Shown here: positions 41,800 through 50,605 of the stretch, one piece after another
Layout of the letters: the number at the start of each line of letters is the position of its first letter
Numbering within the stretch: position 1 is the first letter of the stretch
Origin: Haloarcula amylolytica JCM 13557
GTDB lineage: Archaea > Halobacteriota > Halobacteria > Halobacteriales > Haloarculaceae
Length of the DNA stretch: 54,803 nt
Direction: 5' to 3'
Assembly (NCBI RefSeq): GCF_000336615.1
Contig: NZ_AOLW01000051.1
Span: 1-54,803, forward strand
Translations under genes and position numbers: made by a program
The notes under the pieces: generated by a model
Databases searched by the model: none
Seen by the model: the letters and a program-made list of their open reading frames with translations, nothing else
Told to the model about the DNA's origin: nothing

Positions 41800-41917
41800 C
41801 TACGGTCTGGGTTGCCAGAAGGCAGCCTCGGTCGACCGATCTTCGAGCATCTCGCCGACGACCGTCTCCGCGCCGTGGATGAGCTTTTTGATGATGTATG
41901 CTGACGGCTGTCTCACC
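41800..41917 (-). pseudogene. Possible gene remnant or microprotein with coding-like codon use
   Basis: The minus-strand frame ending at 41800 reads ...AYIIKKLIHGAETVVGEMLEDRS... with almost every codon ending in G or C, as in real haloarchaeal genes. The same frame runs upstream to 42075, but beyond about 41920 the codon use becomes mixed and the frame enters the neighbouring real gene. A TATA-like ACTTTTATGC (about 41921-41931) precedes GTG codons near 41912-41917, so a 39-residue protein is also possible. The rest of the 41791-42035 gap shows nothing else. Confidence 0.3.
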
Positions 41918-42035
41918 ACTGCATAAAAGTAGCCGTAGCTAGGAATGTCTTGATTAACACACGTCTTCTGGGTCACCGATTCACTCCGGGCGACGTACTC
42001 GTCTCGAAGGCACTGCTCACGCTGTGCCGCCCCGA

Positions 42036-42626
42036 TCAGGCGTCCCAGTACGCCGGTTCGTTGCCGGGCTTCCACTTTATCGAACAGCCTCTGGACGGTT
42101 TTTCAGCGGCTGTAATCTGGTCGCCATCGAGCAACGTTTCGACGTGTGCGGCCATCTCCCGCTCGCTGGGTTCGTCGTCCGGGTTCGGCGCGTCGTCGAG
42201 GCGGCCGTGATACGCCAGTTTGAACGTCCCGCCGTCGTTGTGAAACAGGAACGGATCGGGGGTACAGCGGGCGCCGTACGCGGCCGCGACCTCCTGGGTC
42301 TTGTCGAACAGATACGCGTCGTACTGTATCTCGCCGCGCTCGACGAGTTCCTGCATCCGCTCGAAGGAGTCGTCGGGGTACTCCTCGGGGTCGTTGGCAT
42401 TGATCCCGACGACAGCGAGGTCGTCGTACTCCGTCGCGAGCCGGTTTAGCTCGTCAATCTTCGCTTTCGCGTACGGACAATGGTTGCAGGTAAATACGAC
42501 CAGTAGCGCGTCCCTGTCCGCGAAATCCGACAGTGAGTACGTCGCCCCGTCCGCTCCCGAGAGTTCGAACGGCGGTGCTTCGTCCCCACGCCCGAGCACG
42601 TCGGACTCCGAATCGAGTGAAACCAT
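42036..42626 (-). CDS. Thioredoxin-fold protein (AhpC/redoxin family)
   Basis: A 196-residue thioredoxin-fold protein. After GDEAPPFELSGADG (typical AhpC/TlpA entry) comes LLVVFTCNHCPYAKAKID (about residues 43-60), where CNHC is the redox-active pair and CPYAK is typical of the haloarchaeal and bacterial thioredoxin family protein group. A later Cys in CTPDPFLF (cis-Pro loop) follows. It likely reduces peroxides or disulfides in the cytoplasm. TATA-like GACTTTTAGC (42648-42657, minus strand) sits about 26 bases before ATG 42626. Confidence 0.88.
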   Translation of the reverse strand: MVSLDSESDVLGRGDEAPPFELSGADGATYSLSDFADRDALLVVFTCNHCPYAKAKIDELNRLATEYDDLAVVGINANDPEEYPDDSFERMQELVERGEIQYDAYLFDKTQEVAAAYGARCTPDPFLFHNDGGTFKLAYHGRLDDAPNPDDEPSEREMAAHVETLLDGDQITAAEKPSRGCSIKWKPGNEPAYWDA

Positions 42627-42701
42627 CGCTCCCTACTACGACTGTCGCCGCTAAAAGTCCACGGACGCGCTACACGGACTTCCGAGACGACCGCTTTTTG
42701 C

Positions 42702-43034
42702 TCAACTGTCCGCTTCTTCCGACGTCGCTGCCGCAGTATCGAAGGCTTTCGCTGCCTCGAACGCGGCGCTCCCGTCGTCAACGGAGAACAGCGTCTCTTT
42801 CCCCTCCGCTTCGTGTTTTTCCAGTAATCCGACCGTCACCAGTTCTTCGAGCGTCCCGTCGAGGTACAGCGTCTTCAGCGGCACACCGGCTGCTTCGCTC
42901 AAGGCCGTTTTCGTATACGTTTCGTCCGCATCGAGGCGGAGTATCGTGTCAATAACCGTCGCCGCCTTGTCGTGGTTCGCGATGTGTGCCCATCCCGTGT
43001 CAGAACCAGCCCGCTGGCCACCCTCTTCGAACAT
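42702..43034 (-). CDS. Haloarchaeal winged-helix-like small regulator
   Basis: A 110-residue protein MFEEGGQRAGSDTGWAHIANHDKAATVIDTI... with a helix-turn-helix region at about residues 30-85 (YTKTALSEAAGVPLKTLYLDGTLEELVTVGLLEK) and an acidic/alanine tail. The frame opens to 43109; ATG 43034 is selected because TATA-like TTTTAATATC lies at 43056-43065 (minus strand). DNA binding is likely; the target is unknown. It is divergent from the Lrp gene at 43152, sharing a 117-base promoter region. Confidence 0.68.
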   Translation of the reverse strand: MFEEGGQRAGSDTGWAHIANHDKAATVIDTILRLDADETYTKTALSEAAGVPLKTLYLDGTLEELVTVGLLEKHEAEGKETLFSVDDGSAAFEAAKAFDTAAATSEEADS

Positions 43035-43151
43035 TAGTCGACACCTAACCGTCAGAGATATTAAAACTGTCTGGTGTATTTCCGACCGAATGGTGTGATG
43101 CTCTCTCACTATTGAGCAAGGCTTTTGTCCGCGTCACTCTCCTGGCACTGT

Positions 43152-43646
43152 ATGAGCAGTCGCCGCGAGATACTCGACCTGCTACGGGAGAACGCTCGCT
43201 ACACGACCGAGGACATCGCTCGGTTGACTGATTACTCCGAGAGCGAGGTAGCCGAGGCTATCGAGGAGTTCGAGGAGGCAGGTGTTATCCGCGGCTACGG
43301 GGCAGTCGTCGACTGGAACGCCGTCGAGACCGACGAGGAGCGCGTTCGCGCCACCGTCGAACTCAACGTCACGCTGGACCGTGAGACCAGCTACGACGAC
43401 ATCTCCGACCGGATCGCGAAGTTTCCGGAAGTGACTTCGCTTCGCCTCGTCAGCGGTGACTACGACTTCGATCTGGAGGTCGAGGGCGATTCGATGCGCG
43501 AAGTGTCGCATTTCATCAGCGACAAAATCGCGCCGATTCCCGAGATCACGCAGACGGTAACCCACTACATCATGGAGTCGTACAAGGAGCAGGGGATGGA
43601 GTTCGACGACCACGACGACGACGACCGCCTGTCCGTCTCACCATGA
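43152..43646 (+). CDS. Lrp/AsnC family regulator paired with an aminotransferase
   Basis: A 164-residue Lrp/AsnC protein: winged helix at about residues 1-50 (REILDLLRENARYTTEDIAR; SESEVAEAIEEFEEAGVIRGY) and RAM ligand domain at about 60-140, then a histidine/aspartate-rich tail. ATG 43152 is chosen with TATA-like GGCTTTTGTC (43119-43128). Its stop overlaps the start of the aminotransferase gene by four bases (ATGA), so regulator and enzyme are coupled; it probably responds to the amino acid the enzyme handles. Confidence 0.92.
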   Translation: MSSRREILDLLRENARYTTEDIARLTDYSESEVAEAIEEFEEAGVIRGYGAVVDWNAVETDEERVRATVELNVTLDRETSYDDISDRIAKFPEVTSLRLVSGDYDFDLEVEGDSMREVSHFISDKIAPIPEITQTVTHYIMESYKEQGMEFDDHDDDDRLSVSP

Positions 43647-44788
43647 CATTCGAAGCAGCGGACAGGGTCGACAGCGTGCCGCCCTCGGGTATCAGGCGGT
43701 TCTTCGAACTGGCCGAGGAGATGGACGACATCATCTCGCTCGGGGTCGGGGAACCGGACTTCTCGGCCCCATGGGCCGCCCGCGAAGCCGCTATCGCGTC
43801 GCTCGAACGCGGCCAGACATCATACACAGCCAACCGCGGGAAGCGGGAACTCCGGGACCGCATCGCGGACTACGAGGCGTCGACACACAATCTGCAGTAC
43901 GACCCGGACGAGGAAATCCTCGTCACGGCGGGCGCGAGCGAGGGGCTCGACCTCGCCTTTCGGGCGCTGCTAAACCCCGGTGACTCGATCGCTATCGCCC
44001 AGCCCTGCTACGTCTCGTACATCCCTGGCGCGACGTTCGCCGGTATCGACGTTATCGACGTTCCGACACGCGCGGAAGACGAGTTCAAACTCACCCGAGA
44101 GGTGCTGGAATCGTCCGGTGCGGCCGAGGCCGACGCCCTCGTGTACTGCTACCCGAACAATCCGACCGGAGCGACGATGACGGCCGAGGAGATGGCGTCT
44201 GTCGCGGCCTTTTGCCGCGAAAACGATCTGCTCGTGTTCGCCGACGAGATCTACGCCGACCTCACGTACGAACACGACCACACGTCTATCGCTACCCTCC
44301 CTGGGATGCGTGAACGGACCGTCGTGTTCAACGGCTTCTCGAAGGCGTTCGCCATGACGGGGTTCAGACTCGGGTACGCGATGGCCCCGCCGGAGGCCAT
44401 CGAGGCGATGAACCGTATCCATCAGTACTCGATGCTTTCGGCCCCGACGACGGCCCAGCACGCCGCTATCGAGGCGCTGGACAACTGCCGCGACGAGGTC
44501 ACAGACATGGCCGCCCAGTACGACCGCCGACGGAAGTACGTCCTCACACGCTTCGAAGAGATGGGACTGGACTGCTTCCCGGCGGCTGGAGCCTTCTACG
44601 CGTTCCCGGAATGTCCATGGGACGATGCCGGCGAGTTCGCCGAGAGTCTGCTGCAAGAAAAGCGGGTCGCAGTCGTACCCGGAACTGCCTTTGGTGAGGG
44701 CGGGTCGGGCCACCTGCGAGTGTCGTACGCGACCGGTCTCGACGATCTCAAAGAAGCGATGGCCCGGATCGAATCGTTCCTTAATTGA
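43643..44788 (+). CDS. Class I/II PLP-dependent aminotransferase
   Basis: A 381-residue fold-type I aminotransferase. The PLP lysine lies in FNGFSKAFAMTGFRLGY (Ser-Lys, about residues 233-249), YCYPNNPTGATMT (about 168-180) holds the conserved Asn, and the Asp/Tyr pair is in VFADEIYADLTYEH. The C-terminal arginine in HLRVSYA binds the substrate carboxylate. It is in the aspartate/tyrosine/alanine aminotransferase group. The exact substrate cannot be read from sequence. Translation starts inside the end of the Lrp gene. Confidence 0.93.
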   Translation: MTFEAADRVDSVPPSGIRRFFELAEEMDDIISLGVGEPDFSAPWAAREAAIASLERGQTSYTANRGKRELRDRIADYEASTHNLQYDPDEEILVTAGASEGLDLAFRALLNPGDSIAIAQPCYVSYIPGATFAGIDVIDVPTRAEDEFKLTREVLESSGAAEADALVYCYPNNPTGATMTAEEMASVAAFCRENDLLVFADEIYADLTYEHDHTSIATLPGMRERTVVFNGFSKAFAMTGFRLGYAMAPPEAIEAMNRIHQYSMLSAPTTAQHAAIEALDNCRDEVTDMAAQYDRRRKYVLTRFEEMGLDCFPAAGAFYAFPECPWDDAGEFAESLLQEKRVAVVPGTAFGEGGSGHLRVSYATGLDDLKEAMARIESFLN

Positions 44789-44911
44789 CAATTAATCTCG
44801 GCGAAACATTCAGTATGGTCCACTTACTACCGTAAGGAGACCGTGATACGAACAACCGGAACTTCTTTTTCATCGACATTTGGTGGGGATAAAGTTTTTT
44901 CCTGCCTAACT

Positions 44912-44919
44912 GGAGATGA
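44912..44919 (+). promoter_or_regulatory. Shine-Dalgarno sequence of pilB
   Basis: GGAGATGA, one change from the haloarchaeal ideal GGAGGTGA, ends six bases before ATG 44926. The AT-rich block GGATAAAGTTTTTTCC (44887-44902) just upstream is a likely promoter element; if so, the leader is about 10-25 bases. Confidence 0.65.
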
Positions 44920-44925
44920 ATAACA

Positions 44926-47418
44926 ATGGCTATCGATGATACTGGGGGAGGTGAGTCAGATCAGGTCAACGGTGGGGGGAACCTGACTGACGAGCCTGTA
45001 CGGGTCGGCGAATACACATGGGACGATCTCCGGCGGGAGGTACACGATGGGGGGCGGTTCGACCGGAGCGTGTACCTCGGCTTCGAGCCGAGAGAACTCA
45101 GTCAGCGTCTCGAAGACGCGGCAAGTGCCGGTAAAACACTGCAAGCGCCGTTCGAGGAGTATCTCGACCCAACCACGACACCAGTCGCGAAAGACATCTA
45201 CACATGGGAGCATTTCAAACAGGAGTACTATTACGAGGACGGCAGTCTCCCCCGTGACAGTGACGGCGAAGTCATCCCTTTCGACGAAAGTGAGTATCTG
45301 AACTTCGACCCCGAACACACGGAAAACAAGCTGTCCGCCGCCGAAGACATCGCCAGTGAACTGCACGAGTACGTCGACGAAAACACCGTCGACGTGAATC
45401 CGGAACTGGACGAAGACGAGTTCTTCTCGACACGAGACGGCCACACAACCGTCGTCAACCGCTACGACCTCGAAAAAGCCGTTCCCCAGTCGAAGAAATC
45501 TCACTTCAACGAACTGGAACGATACTGGGTCAACAAGCCCTACGCCTGCGTCATCATCTTCCACTCACGGAAAGAGAACGAGAAGAAGTACTACGTCATC
45601 GAGCCGTATCTCACCGATATCGAGATCGACCTCCGAGAGTTCCTCTCGGGCAAGCTCAAGACCGCGATCAAGTATTCCGAGGACGACGTGATCGTTCAGG
45701 GGACCGACGCCGACCGAGCACAGGTCATCCAGCGGGAGGCCGAACAACTCCTCTCGCGGTACGACCTCTACAACGGCACAGTCTCCAGTAGCGGTGAAGA
45801 AAGCGTTCTCGGGCAGGTCAAGGAACTGTTCGGACTGGACGAGGAAACACAAAGTGAAACCACGGGCCAACTTTCCGGCATTTCGACACGTCCTGAGCCG
45901 GCTATCCTCGAAGACGACGACCCGAAGCTGAACGAGTATCAGGTCGAGAAGCTGCTGTACATGCTCAAGCGGGACTTCGTCGGCTACGCGCGCATCGACG
46001 GCGTCAAACACGACATCAACGTCGAGGACATCTCCTGTGACGGATACAACTCCCGGGTGTTCGTCTATCACACCGACTACGAGCAGATTATTTCGAACGT
46101 CGAACACGGCGAGGGGGAACTCGACGACTTCGTCGTGAAACTCGCCCAGCGTTCCGGGAAGGGTATCTCGAAGCGCCAGCCCCAGGTCGACGCGACGCTG
46201 CCGGACGGGTCGCGTGCCCAGTTGACCCTGGGCCGGGAGGTGTCTGACCACGGGACGAACTACACCATCCGGCAGTTCAAGGACGTGCCCTTTACCCCGA
46301 TCGACCTCATCAACTGGAACACCTTCTCGCTGGACGAGATGGCGTTCCTCTGGCTCTGTATCGAGAACAACAAGAGCCTGATCTTCGCCGGCGGTACTGC
46401 CTCGGGGAAGACGACGAGCCTGAACGCCGTCTCGCTGTTCATCCCGTCGAACTCCAAGATCGTCTCTATCGAGGACACGCGCGAGGTCGAATTGCCACAG
46501 CGGAACTGGGTGGCAAGCGTTACGCGCCCCTCCTTCGGTGAGGACGACAAGGGCGACGTCGACGAGTTCGACCTGCTGGAGGCCGCACTCCGTCAGCGCC
46601 CGGACTACATCGTCATGGGTGAGATCCGTGGTGAGGAAGGTCGGACGCTGTTCCAGGTCATGTCGACCGGCCACACCACCTACACCACGTTCCACGCCGA
46701 CTCCGTCGGCGAGGTCATCAAGCGGTTCACGACCGAACCTATCAACGTCTCGAAAACGCTGTTTACAGCGCTCGACCTCGTGTCGATTCAGACCCAGACG
46801 CGGGTCGACGGCAACAAGGTCCGCCGGAACAAGTCCCTGACCGAAATCAACGAGTACTCCGCCGAGAACGACGAGATCAACGTCCGGGACGTCTACGAGT
46901 GGCGCGCCGAGACGGACGAGTACATCCAGATGGGGAACTCCAACACCCTCGAGGAGATCAAGTTCGACCGCGGGTGGACCCAGGATAAACTCGACGAGGA
47001 ACTGTTCAAGCGCAAGGTCGTCCTCGCGTACCTCATCGAGAAGGGGCTGAACACCTACACGCAGGTCGCGGCGACCATCCAGGCGTTCATCAACGACCCC
47101 GACACCATTCTCACGCTCATCGCCAACGACCAGCTCGAACTGTCGCTCGAGGACCTCCGGGAGATGGAATCTGTCAAGATCGATATCGATCCGGAGAAAG
47201 AGGAGATGGTGCCCCGGCCGGACGCGCCGCCGGAGATGGTCGAGGAGACAAAGCAGGTGCTCGACAACGCACAGCCGCTGTTCAACACCTACAAGAGCCG
47301 TGAAACGCCGGACATCGTCTCGGCGCTGATGGACGATTCCGAGGAAAGCGCTGACGAAGACAGCATCGACTTCGGCCAGTTCGTTCCGAAGGCCGGAGCG
47401 GAGGCAGATAGCGAATGA
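44926..47418 (+). CDS. pilB: Type IV pilus-like assembly ATPase (PilB)
   Basis: An 830-residue secretion ATPase that powers polymerisation of pilin-like subunits. The core has Walker A GGTASGKT (about residues 489-496), the Asp box IEDTREVELP, and Walker B IVMGEIRGEEG with the His box STGHTTYTTFHADS. The N-terminal 150 residues hold two related modules, each YTW-x-x-(F/L)-(R/K) then a (F/D)-x-x-x-YL-x-F-x-P motif (about 30-75 and 92-145). An acidic C-terminal extension follows the ATPase. It heads a seven-gene overlapping operon with pilC and five prepilin-like genes. Haloarchaea carry several such PilB-PilC sets; which one this is cannot be told here. Confidence 0.92.
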   Translation: MAIDDTGGGESDQVNGGGNLTDEPVRVGEYTWDDLRREVHDGGRFDRSVYLGFEPRELSQRLEDAASAGKTLQAPFEEYLDPTTTPVAKDIYTWEHFKQEYYYEDGSLPRDSDGEVIPFDESEYLNFDPEHTENKLSAAEDIASELHEYVDENTVDVNPELDEDEFFSTRDGHTTVVNRYDLEKAVPQSKKSHFNELERYWVNKPYACVIIFHSRKENEKKYYVIEPYLTDIEIDLREFLSGKLKTAIKYSEDDVIVQGTDADRAQVIQREAEQLLSRYDLYNGTVSSSGEESVLGQVKELFGLDEETQSETTGQLSGISTRPEPAILEDDDPKLNEYQVEKLLYMLKRDFVGYARIDGVKHDINVEDISCDGYNSRVFVYHTDYEQIISNVEHGEGELDDFVVKLAQRSGKGISKRQPQVDATLPDGSRAQLTLGREVSDHGTNYTIRQFKDVPFTPIDLINWNTFSLDEMAFLWLCIENNKSLIFAGGTASGKTTSLNAVSLFIPSNSKIVSIEDTREVELPQRNWVASVTRPSFGEDDKGDVDEFDLLEAALRQRPDYIVMGEIRGEEGRTLFQVMSTGHTTYTTFHADSVGEVIKRFTTEPINVSKTLFTALDLVSIQTQTRVDGNKVRRNKSLTEINEYSAENDEINVRDVYEWRAETDEYIQMGNSNTLEEIKFDRGWTQDKLDEELFKRKVVLAYLIEKGLNTYTQVAATIQAFINDPDTILTLIANDQLELSLEDLREMESVKIDIDPEKEEMVPRPDAPPEMVEETKQVLDNAQPLFNTYKSRETPDIVSALMDDSEESADEDSIDFGQFVPKAGAEADSE

Positions 47419-49451
47419 GCCTCGACACACCGAGTCAGCAACAGGTGGGCAGCGGCGGTGCCCTCGGTGACACGTTCTACCCGGCGTACCAGATGGTGTT
47501 CGACGACGAGGGCGACTTCGTCAACAGCGTCGAGAACAAACTCGCGGAGGCCCGGATGGCCGACAACGTCGAGATGTTCCTCGCACGCGCGCTCGCGGTC
47601 GGTGTCATTGCGGGCCTCGCACTGTGGCTCGTCGGCACGTTCCTCGGCTATCTGCTGGTCCAGTTGCTGTTTGCCGGTGGGGAAGCGCCGACGCTCATCG
47701 GGATTCCGGTGTCTGAGAGCGTCTCAGAGATTCTGGCCGTGCTGAAACTCCCCTTCCTCGTCATCGTCACCGGCTTCGTCTTCGGTGCCATCGGGTTCGG
47801 TATCGGGTTCGGGTCGCTTGTCTCGATTCCGTATTTCCGTGCGAGCGCGCGCGAGCGCGAAATCAACGTCTTGTTGTCCGACTCGATCTCGTTCATGTAC
47901 GCGCTGTCCGTGGGCGGGCTCAATCAACTCGAAATCCTGCAGTCGATGGGGCGGGCCGAAGACACGTACGGTGAGGTCGCACAGGAGTTCCAGTCTATCG
48001 TACTGGAGACGGAGTATTTCGACACGGACTACCGGACTGCAGTCCGGAACCAGGCGCTCCAGACACCGTCGGACGAACTGTCGCAGTTCCTGACGGACAT
48101 GCTCTCTATTATCAACTCCGGCGGGGACATGACTTCCTTCCTCGAAGACCAGAAGGAAAAGCACATGCGAACCGCCCGACAGGAACAGGAGAAAATGCTG
48201 GAGACGCTGGAGCTGTTCGGCGAGATGTACATGACGCTCTCGCTGTTCCCACTCCTGCTCATCATCATTCTGGTCATCATGTCGATGATGGGCAACGCCC
48301 AGAAGTCGCTCATCTACGGCACCGTGTATGGGCTGATTCCCCTGACGGGTCTGGGCTTTCTAGTCCTCGTCTCGACTGTCACGCAGGACTCTATCGGGGA
48401 CGGCTATCTGCGTTCGAGCCCCGGCGAGAAGGAACTCGTCGTCGATGAAGGTGTCGGCGTGTTCAACCTCGGGCTCATCGAGAGCTACACGGGCACCTAC
48501 AGCGTCTTCGACCGGATCAAGAGCCGGGAAGGGACTTACGAACTTCTCGGCATTCTCAAACGGCCTGACCTGTTCTTCCGTGACCATCCGCTGTTGGTGC
48601 TGTGGCTGACGGTGCCGCTGTCCATCCTCGCCATCGTCGCGGCTATCGTCATCGGCTGGGCTCCGTTATCGCTGGATGGGATGATCGCCGTCCCGGTCCG
48701 CTCGACGTTCTTCTGGGTGTACGTCCCGATGTACATCAACTTCATCCCGCTGATGATCTTCTACGAGTGGAATCAGCGCTCGCGGAAGGCGATAATCGGG
48801 AAACTCTCGGAGAACCTCCGGAAACTCGCGTCGGCCAACGACACCGGGATGACGCTGCTGGAGTCAGTCAAAGTGGTCTCCGAGACGTCCTCCGGAAAGC
48901 TCTCAGAGGAGTTCGAGACCATTCACGCGAAGGTCAACTACGGGACGAGCCTGAAGGACGCGCTCCGGGAATTTAACAACAAGTACAACGTCCCACGACT
49001 GGCCCGGACGGTCAAGCTTATCGCGGAGGCACAGGAGGCCTCCAGCCAGATTCAGGACGTGCTCTCGACGGCCGCTCAGGCCTCGGAGAACCAGGACGAC
49101 ATTGAACGGGAGCGCAAGTCCCGAACGCGGATGCAGACGGTCATCATCCTGATGACCTACCTGACGCTTTTGGGCGTGATGGCGCTGCTAAAGACACAGT
49201 TCCTCGATGTGATGTCGGGGCTGGCGACGCAGGCCTCCGGGTCAAGCAGTTCGAGCGCGCCCGGCGGTGGGTTCGGTGGCAGTGTCGACACGGAACTGCT
49301 GTCGATGCTGTTCTTCCACGCGGTGACGCTGCAGGCGCTGTTGTCGTCGTTTATCGCCGGCTACATTCGGGAAGTGAAGCTCGTCGCCGGCGTAAAGTTC
49401 GCAGTCGTCCTGTCGACGATTGCACTGGTGGTGTGGATCGCCGTGGGATAG
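47415..49451 (+). CDS. pilC: Type IV pilus-like membrane platform (PilC/TadC)
   Basis: A 678-residue inner-membrane platform protein with two GspF-type halves (about residues 160-320 and 435-590). Clear membrane helices are at about 58-85, 110-135, 265-290, 300-320, 390-415, 430-450, 575-595 and at the end. Features such as LSDSISFMYALSVGGLNQLE and the second-half counterpart LASANDTGMTLLESVKVV are typical. A Ser/Gly-rich loop (SGSSSSSAPGGGFGGS) precedes the last helices. It overlaps pilB by four bases and holds the ATPase to the growing pilus base. Confidence 0.92.
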   Translation: MSLDTPSQQQVGSGGALGDTFYPAYQMVFDDEGDFVNSVENKLAEARMADNVEMFLARALAVGVIAGLALWLVGTFLGYLLVQLLFAGGEAPTLIGIPVSESVSEILAVLKLPFLVIVTGFVFGAIGFGIGFGSLVSIPYFRASAREREINVLLSDSISFMYALSVGGLNQLEILQSMGRAEDTYGEVAQEFQSIVLETEYFDTDYRTAVRNQALQTPSDELSQFLTDMLSIINSGGDMTSFLEDQKEKHMRTARQEQEKMLETLELFGEMYMTLSLFPLLLIIILVIMSMMGNAQKSLIYGTVYGLIPLTGLGFLVLVSTVTQDSIGDGYLRSSPGEKELVVDEGVGVFNLGLIESYTGTYSVFDRIKSREGTYELLGILKRPDLFFRDHPLLVLWLTVPLSILAIVAAIVIGWAPLSLDGMIAVPVRSTFFWVYVPMYINFIPLMIFYEWNQRSRKAIIGKLSENLRKLASANDTGMTLLESVKVVSETSSGKLSEEFETIHAKVNYGTSLKDALREFNNKYNVPRLARTVKLIAEAQEASSQIQDVLSTAAQASENQDDIERERKSRTRMQTVIILMTYLTLLGVMALLKTQFLDVMSGLATQASGSSSSSAPGGGFGGSVDTELLSMLFFHAVTLQALLSSFIAGYIREVKLVAGVKFAVVLSTIALVVWIAVG

Positions 49452-49508
49452 CGCCCCACTCGCGGTTCGACAGCGAACGTATCAGACAGAAAATAGGGTG
49501 TGTGGGAC

Positions 49509-50030
49509 ATGGATACAAGAGCACAAACACCGCAGGACTTCGCCGTAGGGGTGAGCGTCCTGCTCGTGACGATAATCGGGGTATTGGCCTTCGTACAGGG
49601 CAGCGCGGTCGGCGTGTACGAATCCCCAGACGTACAGCGTAACCAACCAATTGCGGACAGGGCGGGGACGTACCTCGTCGAAAACTACTCCGTCGACGGG
49701 ACGCGGAACCTCATTCGCTACAACACGAGTGGTGGGATCAATGCGTCCCTCAACGCGGACACAGATCTCAGCGGTCTCAAGGAGAAAGCCGGACTCGACG
49801 TCGCGACGGAGCGCCGCGTGAACCCGCGGGTGAACGTAACGGTGGTCAACGCGTCATCGCTCAAAGCAGGGACACGGGACCCGGCAGTCGACGACCATGG
49901 CGAGCGACTCGCTTGGGGACCGTCGGCCGACGGTCGGACGAACGTCGCAACGACGTCTCGCGTGGTGAAACTGACCAACGCAACCGGCCAGTGCGATCCG
50001 GTCTGCTGGCTCGTCGTGAGGGTGTGGTAA
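49509..50030 (+). CDS. Prepilin-like protein 1 of the pil operon (DUF7287-like)
   Basis: A 173-residue protein with MDTRAQTPQDFAVGVSVLLV: a short basic start, a probable prepilin-peptidase site before QTPQDF, and a hydrophobic helix (about residues 11-30), the pilin fold. The rest is an exposed domain with N-glycosylation-type sequons (NYS, NTS, NAS, NVT) and two cysteines near the end (CDPVC). ATG 49509 is preferred over GTG 49500. I recall this as DUF7287. It is separated from pilC by 57 bases and probably belongs to the same transcript. Confidence 0.75.
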   Translation: MDTRAQTPQDFAVGVSVLLVTIIGVLAFVQGSAVGVYESPDVQRNQPIADRAGTYLVENYSVDGTRNLIRYNTSGGINASLNADTDLSGLKEKAGLDVATERRVNPRVNVTVVNASSLKAGTRDPAVDDHGERLAWGPSADGRTNVATTSRVVKLTNATGQCDPVCWLVVRVW

Positions 50031-50032
50031 CG

Positions 50033-50605
50033 ATGCGTGGCCAAGCCTACACGCTGGAAGGCGTTCTCGCGGCCATCGTCGTTGTGACGGCGACCGTCTA
50101 CGGCCTGTCGGCAGTCGACACCGGCCCGTTCCAGACGGGTTCCCAGCAGCGGACAGCAGAACTGGAGAGTCGTGCGAGCGACACGCTATCACTGGCGGCA
50201 GAAACCGGAGCGCTGCACAACGCGACGGCGTGTTACAGCGTCGGAACGCCGACACTCAACGGCAATCAGACGGGCAGTTCCACCGAGTTCGAGATGATGT
50301 TGAACCAGACCTTCGACCGCCAGGGCGACCAATACAATCTATACTTCAGTTACTGGGACTCGGATTCGGACGCGCGCCAGACGACTATCGTCTCGCAGGA
50401 AACAGAAGAGAACGTTGCTGACCGGCCAGCCGACGCAGCCGTCGCGACCGAAACGGTGACACTGACCGACGATATGCCCGCCCGAATCGGCGACTGCAGC
50501 GGGACCGGACCGTCCCTCTCGACCGTCGACGGGTATTTCGCTCCCGACGCGGAGTCCGACTCTATCGTCTACAACGTCGTGGAGGTGCGTCTGGTCGTAT
50601 GGTAG
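50033..50605 (+). CDS. Prepilin-like protein 2 of the pil operon (DUF7288-like)
   Basis: A 190-residue protein beginning MRGQAYTLEGVLAAIVVV: Arg-Gly then a hydrophobic helix with the Glu at about the fifth place after the likely cut, as in type IV pilins. The exposed part is acidic, Thr/Asn-rich with several sequons and two cysteines. The start follows the previous stop by two bases. ATG 50033 is used, not the open frame from 49913. I recall DUF7288 for this family. Confidence 0.75.
   Translation: MRGQAYTLEGVLAAIVVVTATVYGLSAVDTGPFQTGSQQRTAELESRASDTLSLAAETGALHNATACYSVGTPTLNGNQTGSSTEFEMMLNQTFDRQGDQYNLYFSYWDSDSDARQTTIVSQETEENVADRPADAAVATETVTLTDDMPARIGDCSGTGPSLSTVDGYFAPDAESDSIVYNVVEVRLVVW
50581..50587 (+). 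promoter_or_regulatory. Shine-Dalgarno sequence of the third prepilin-like gene
   Basis: GGAGGTG ends 11 bases before ATG 50599, inside the end of the previous gene. Confidence 0.5.
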
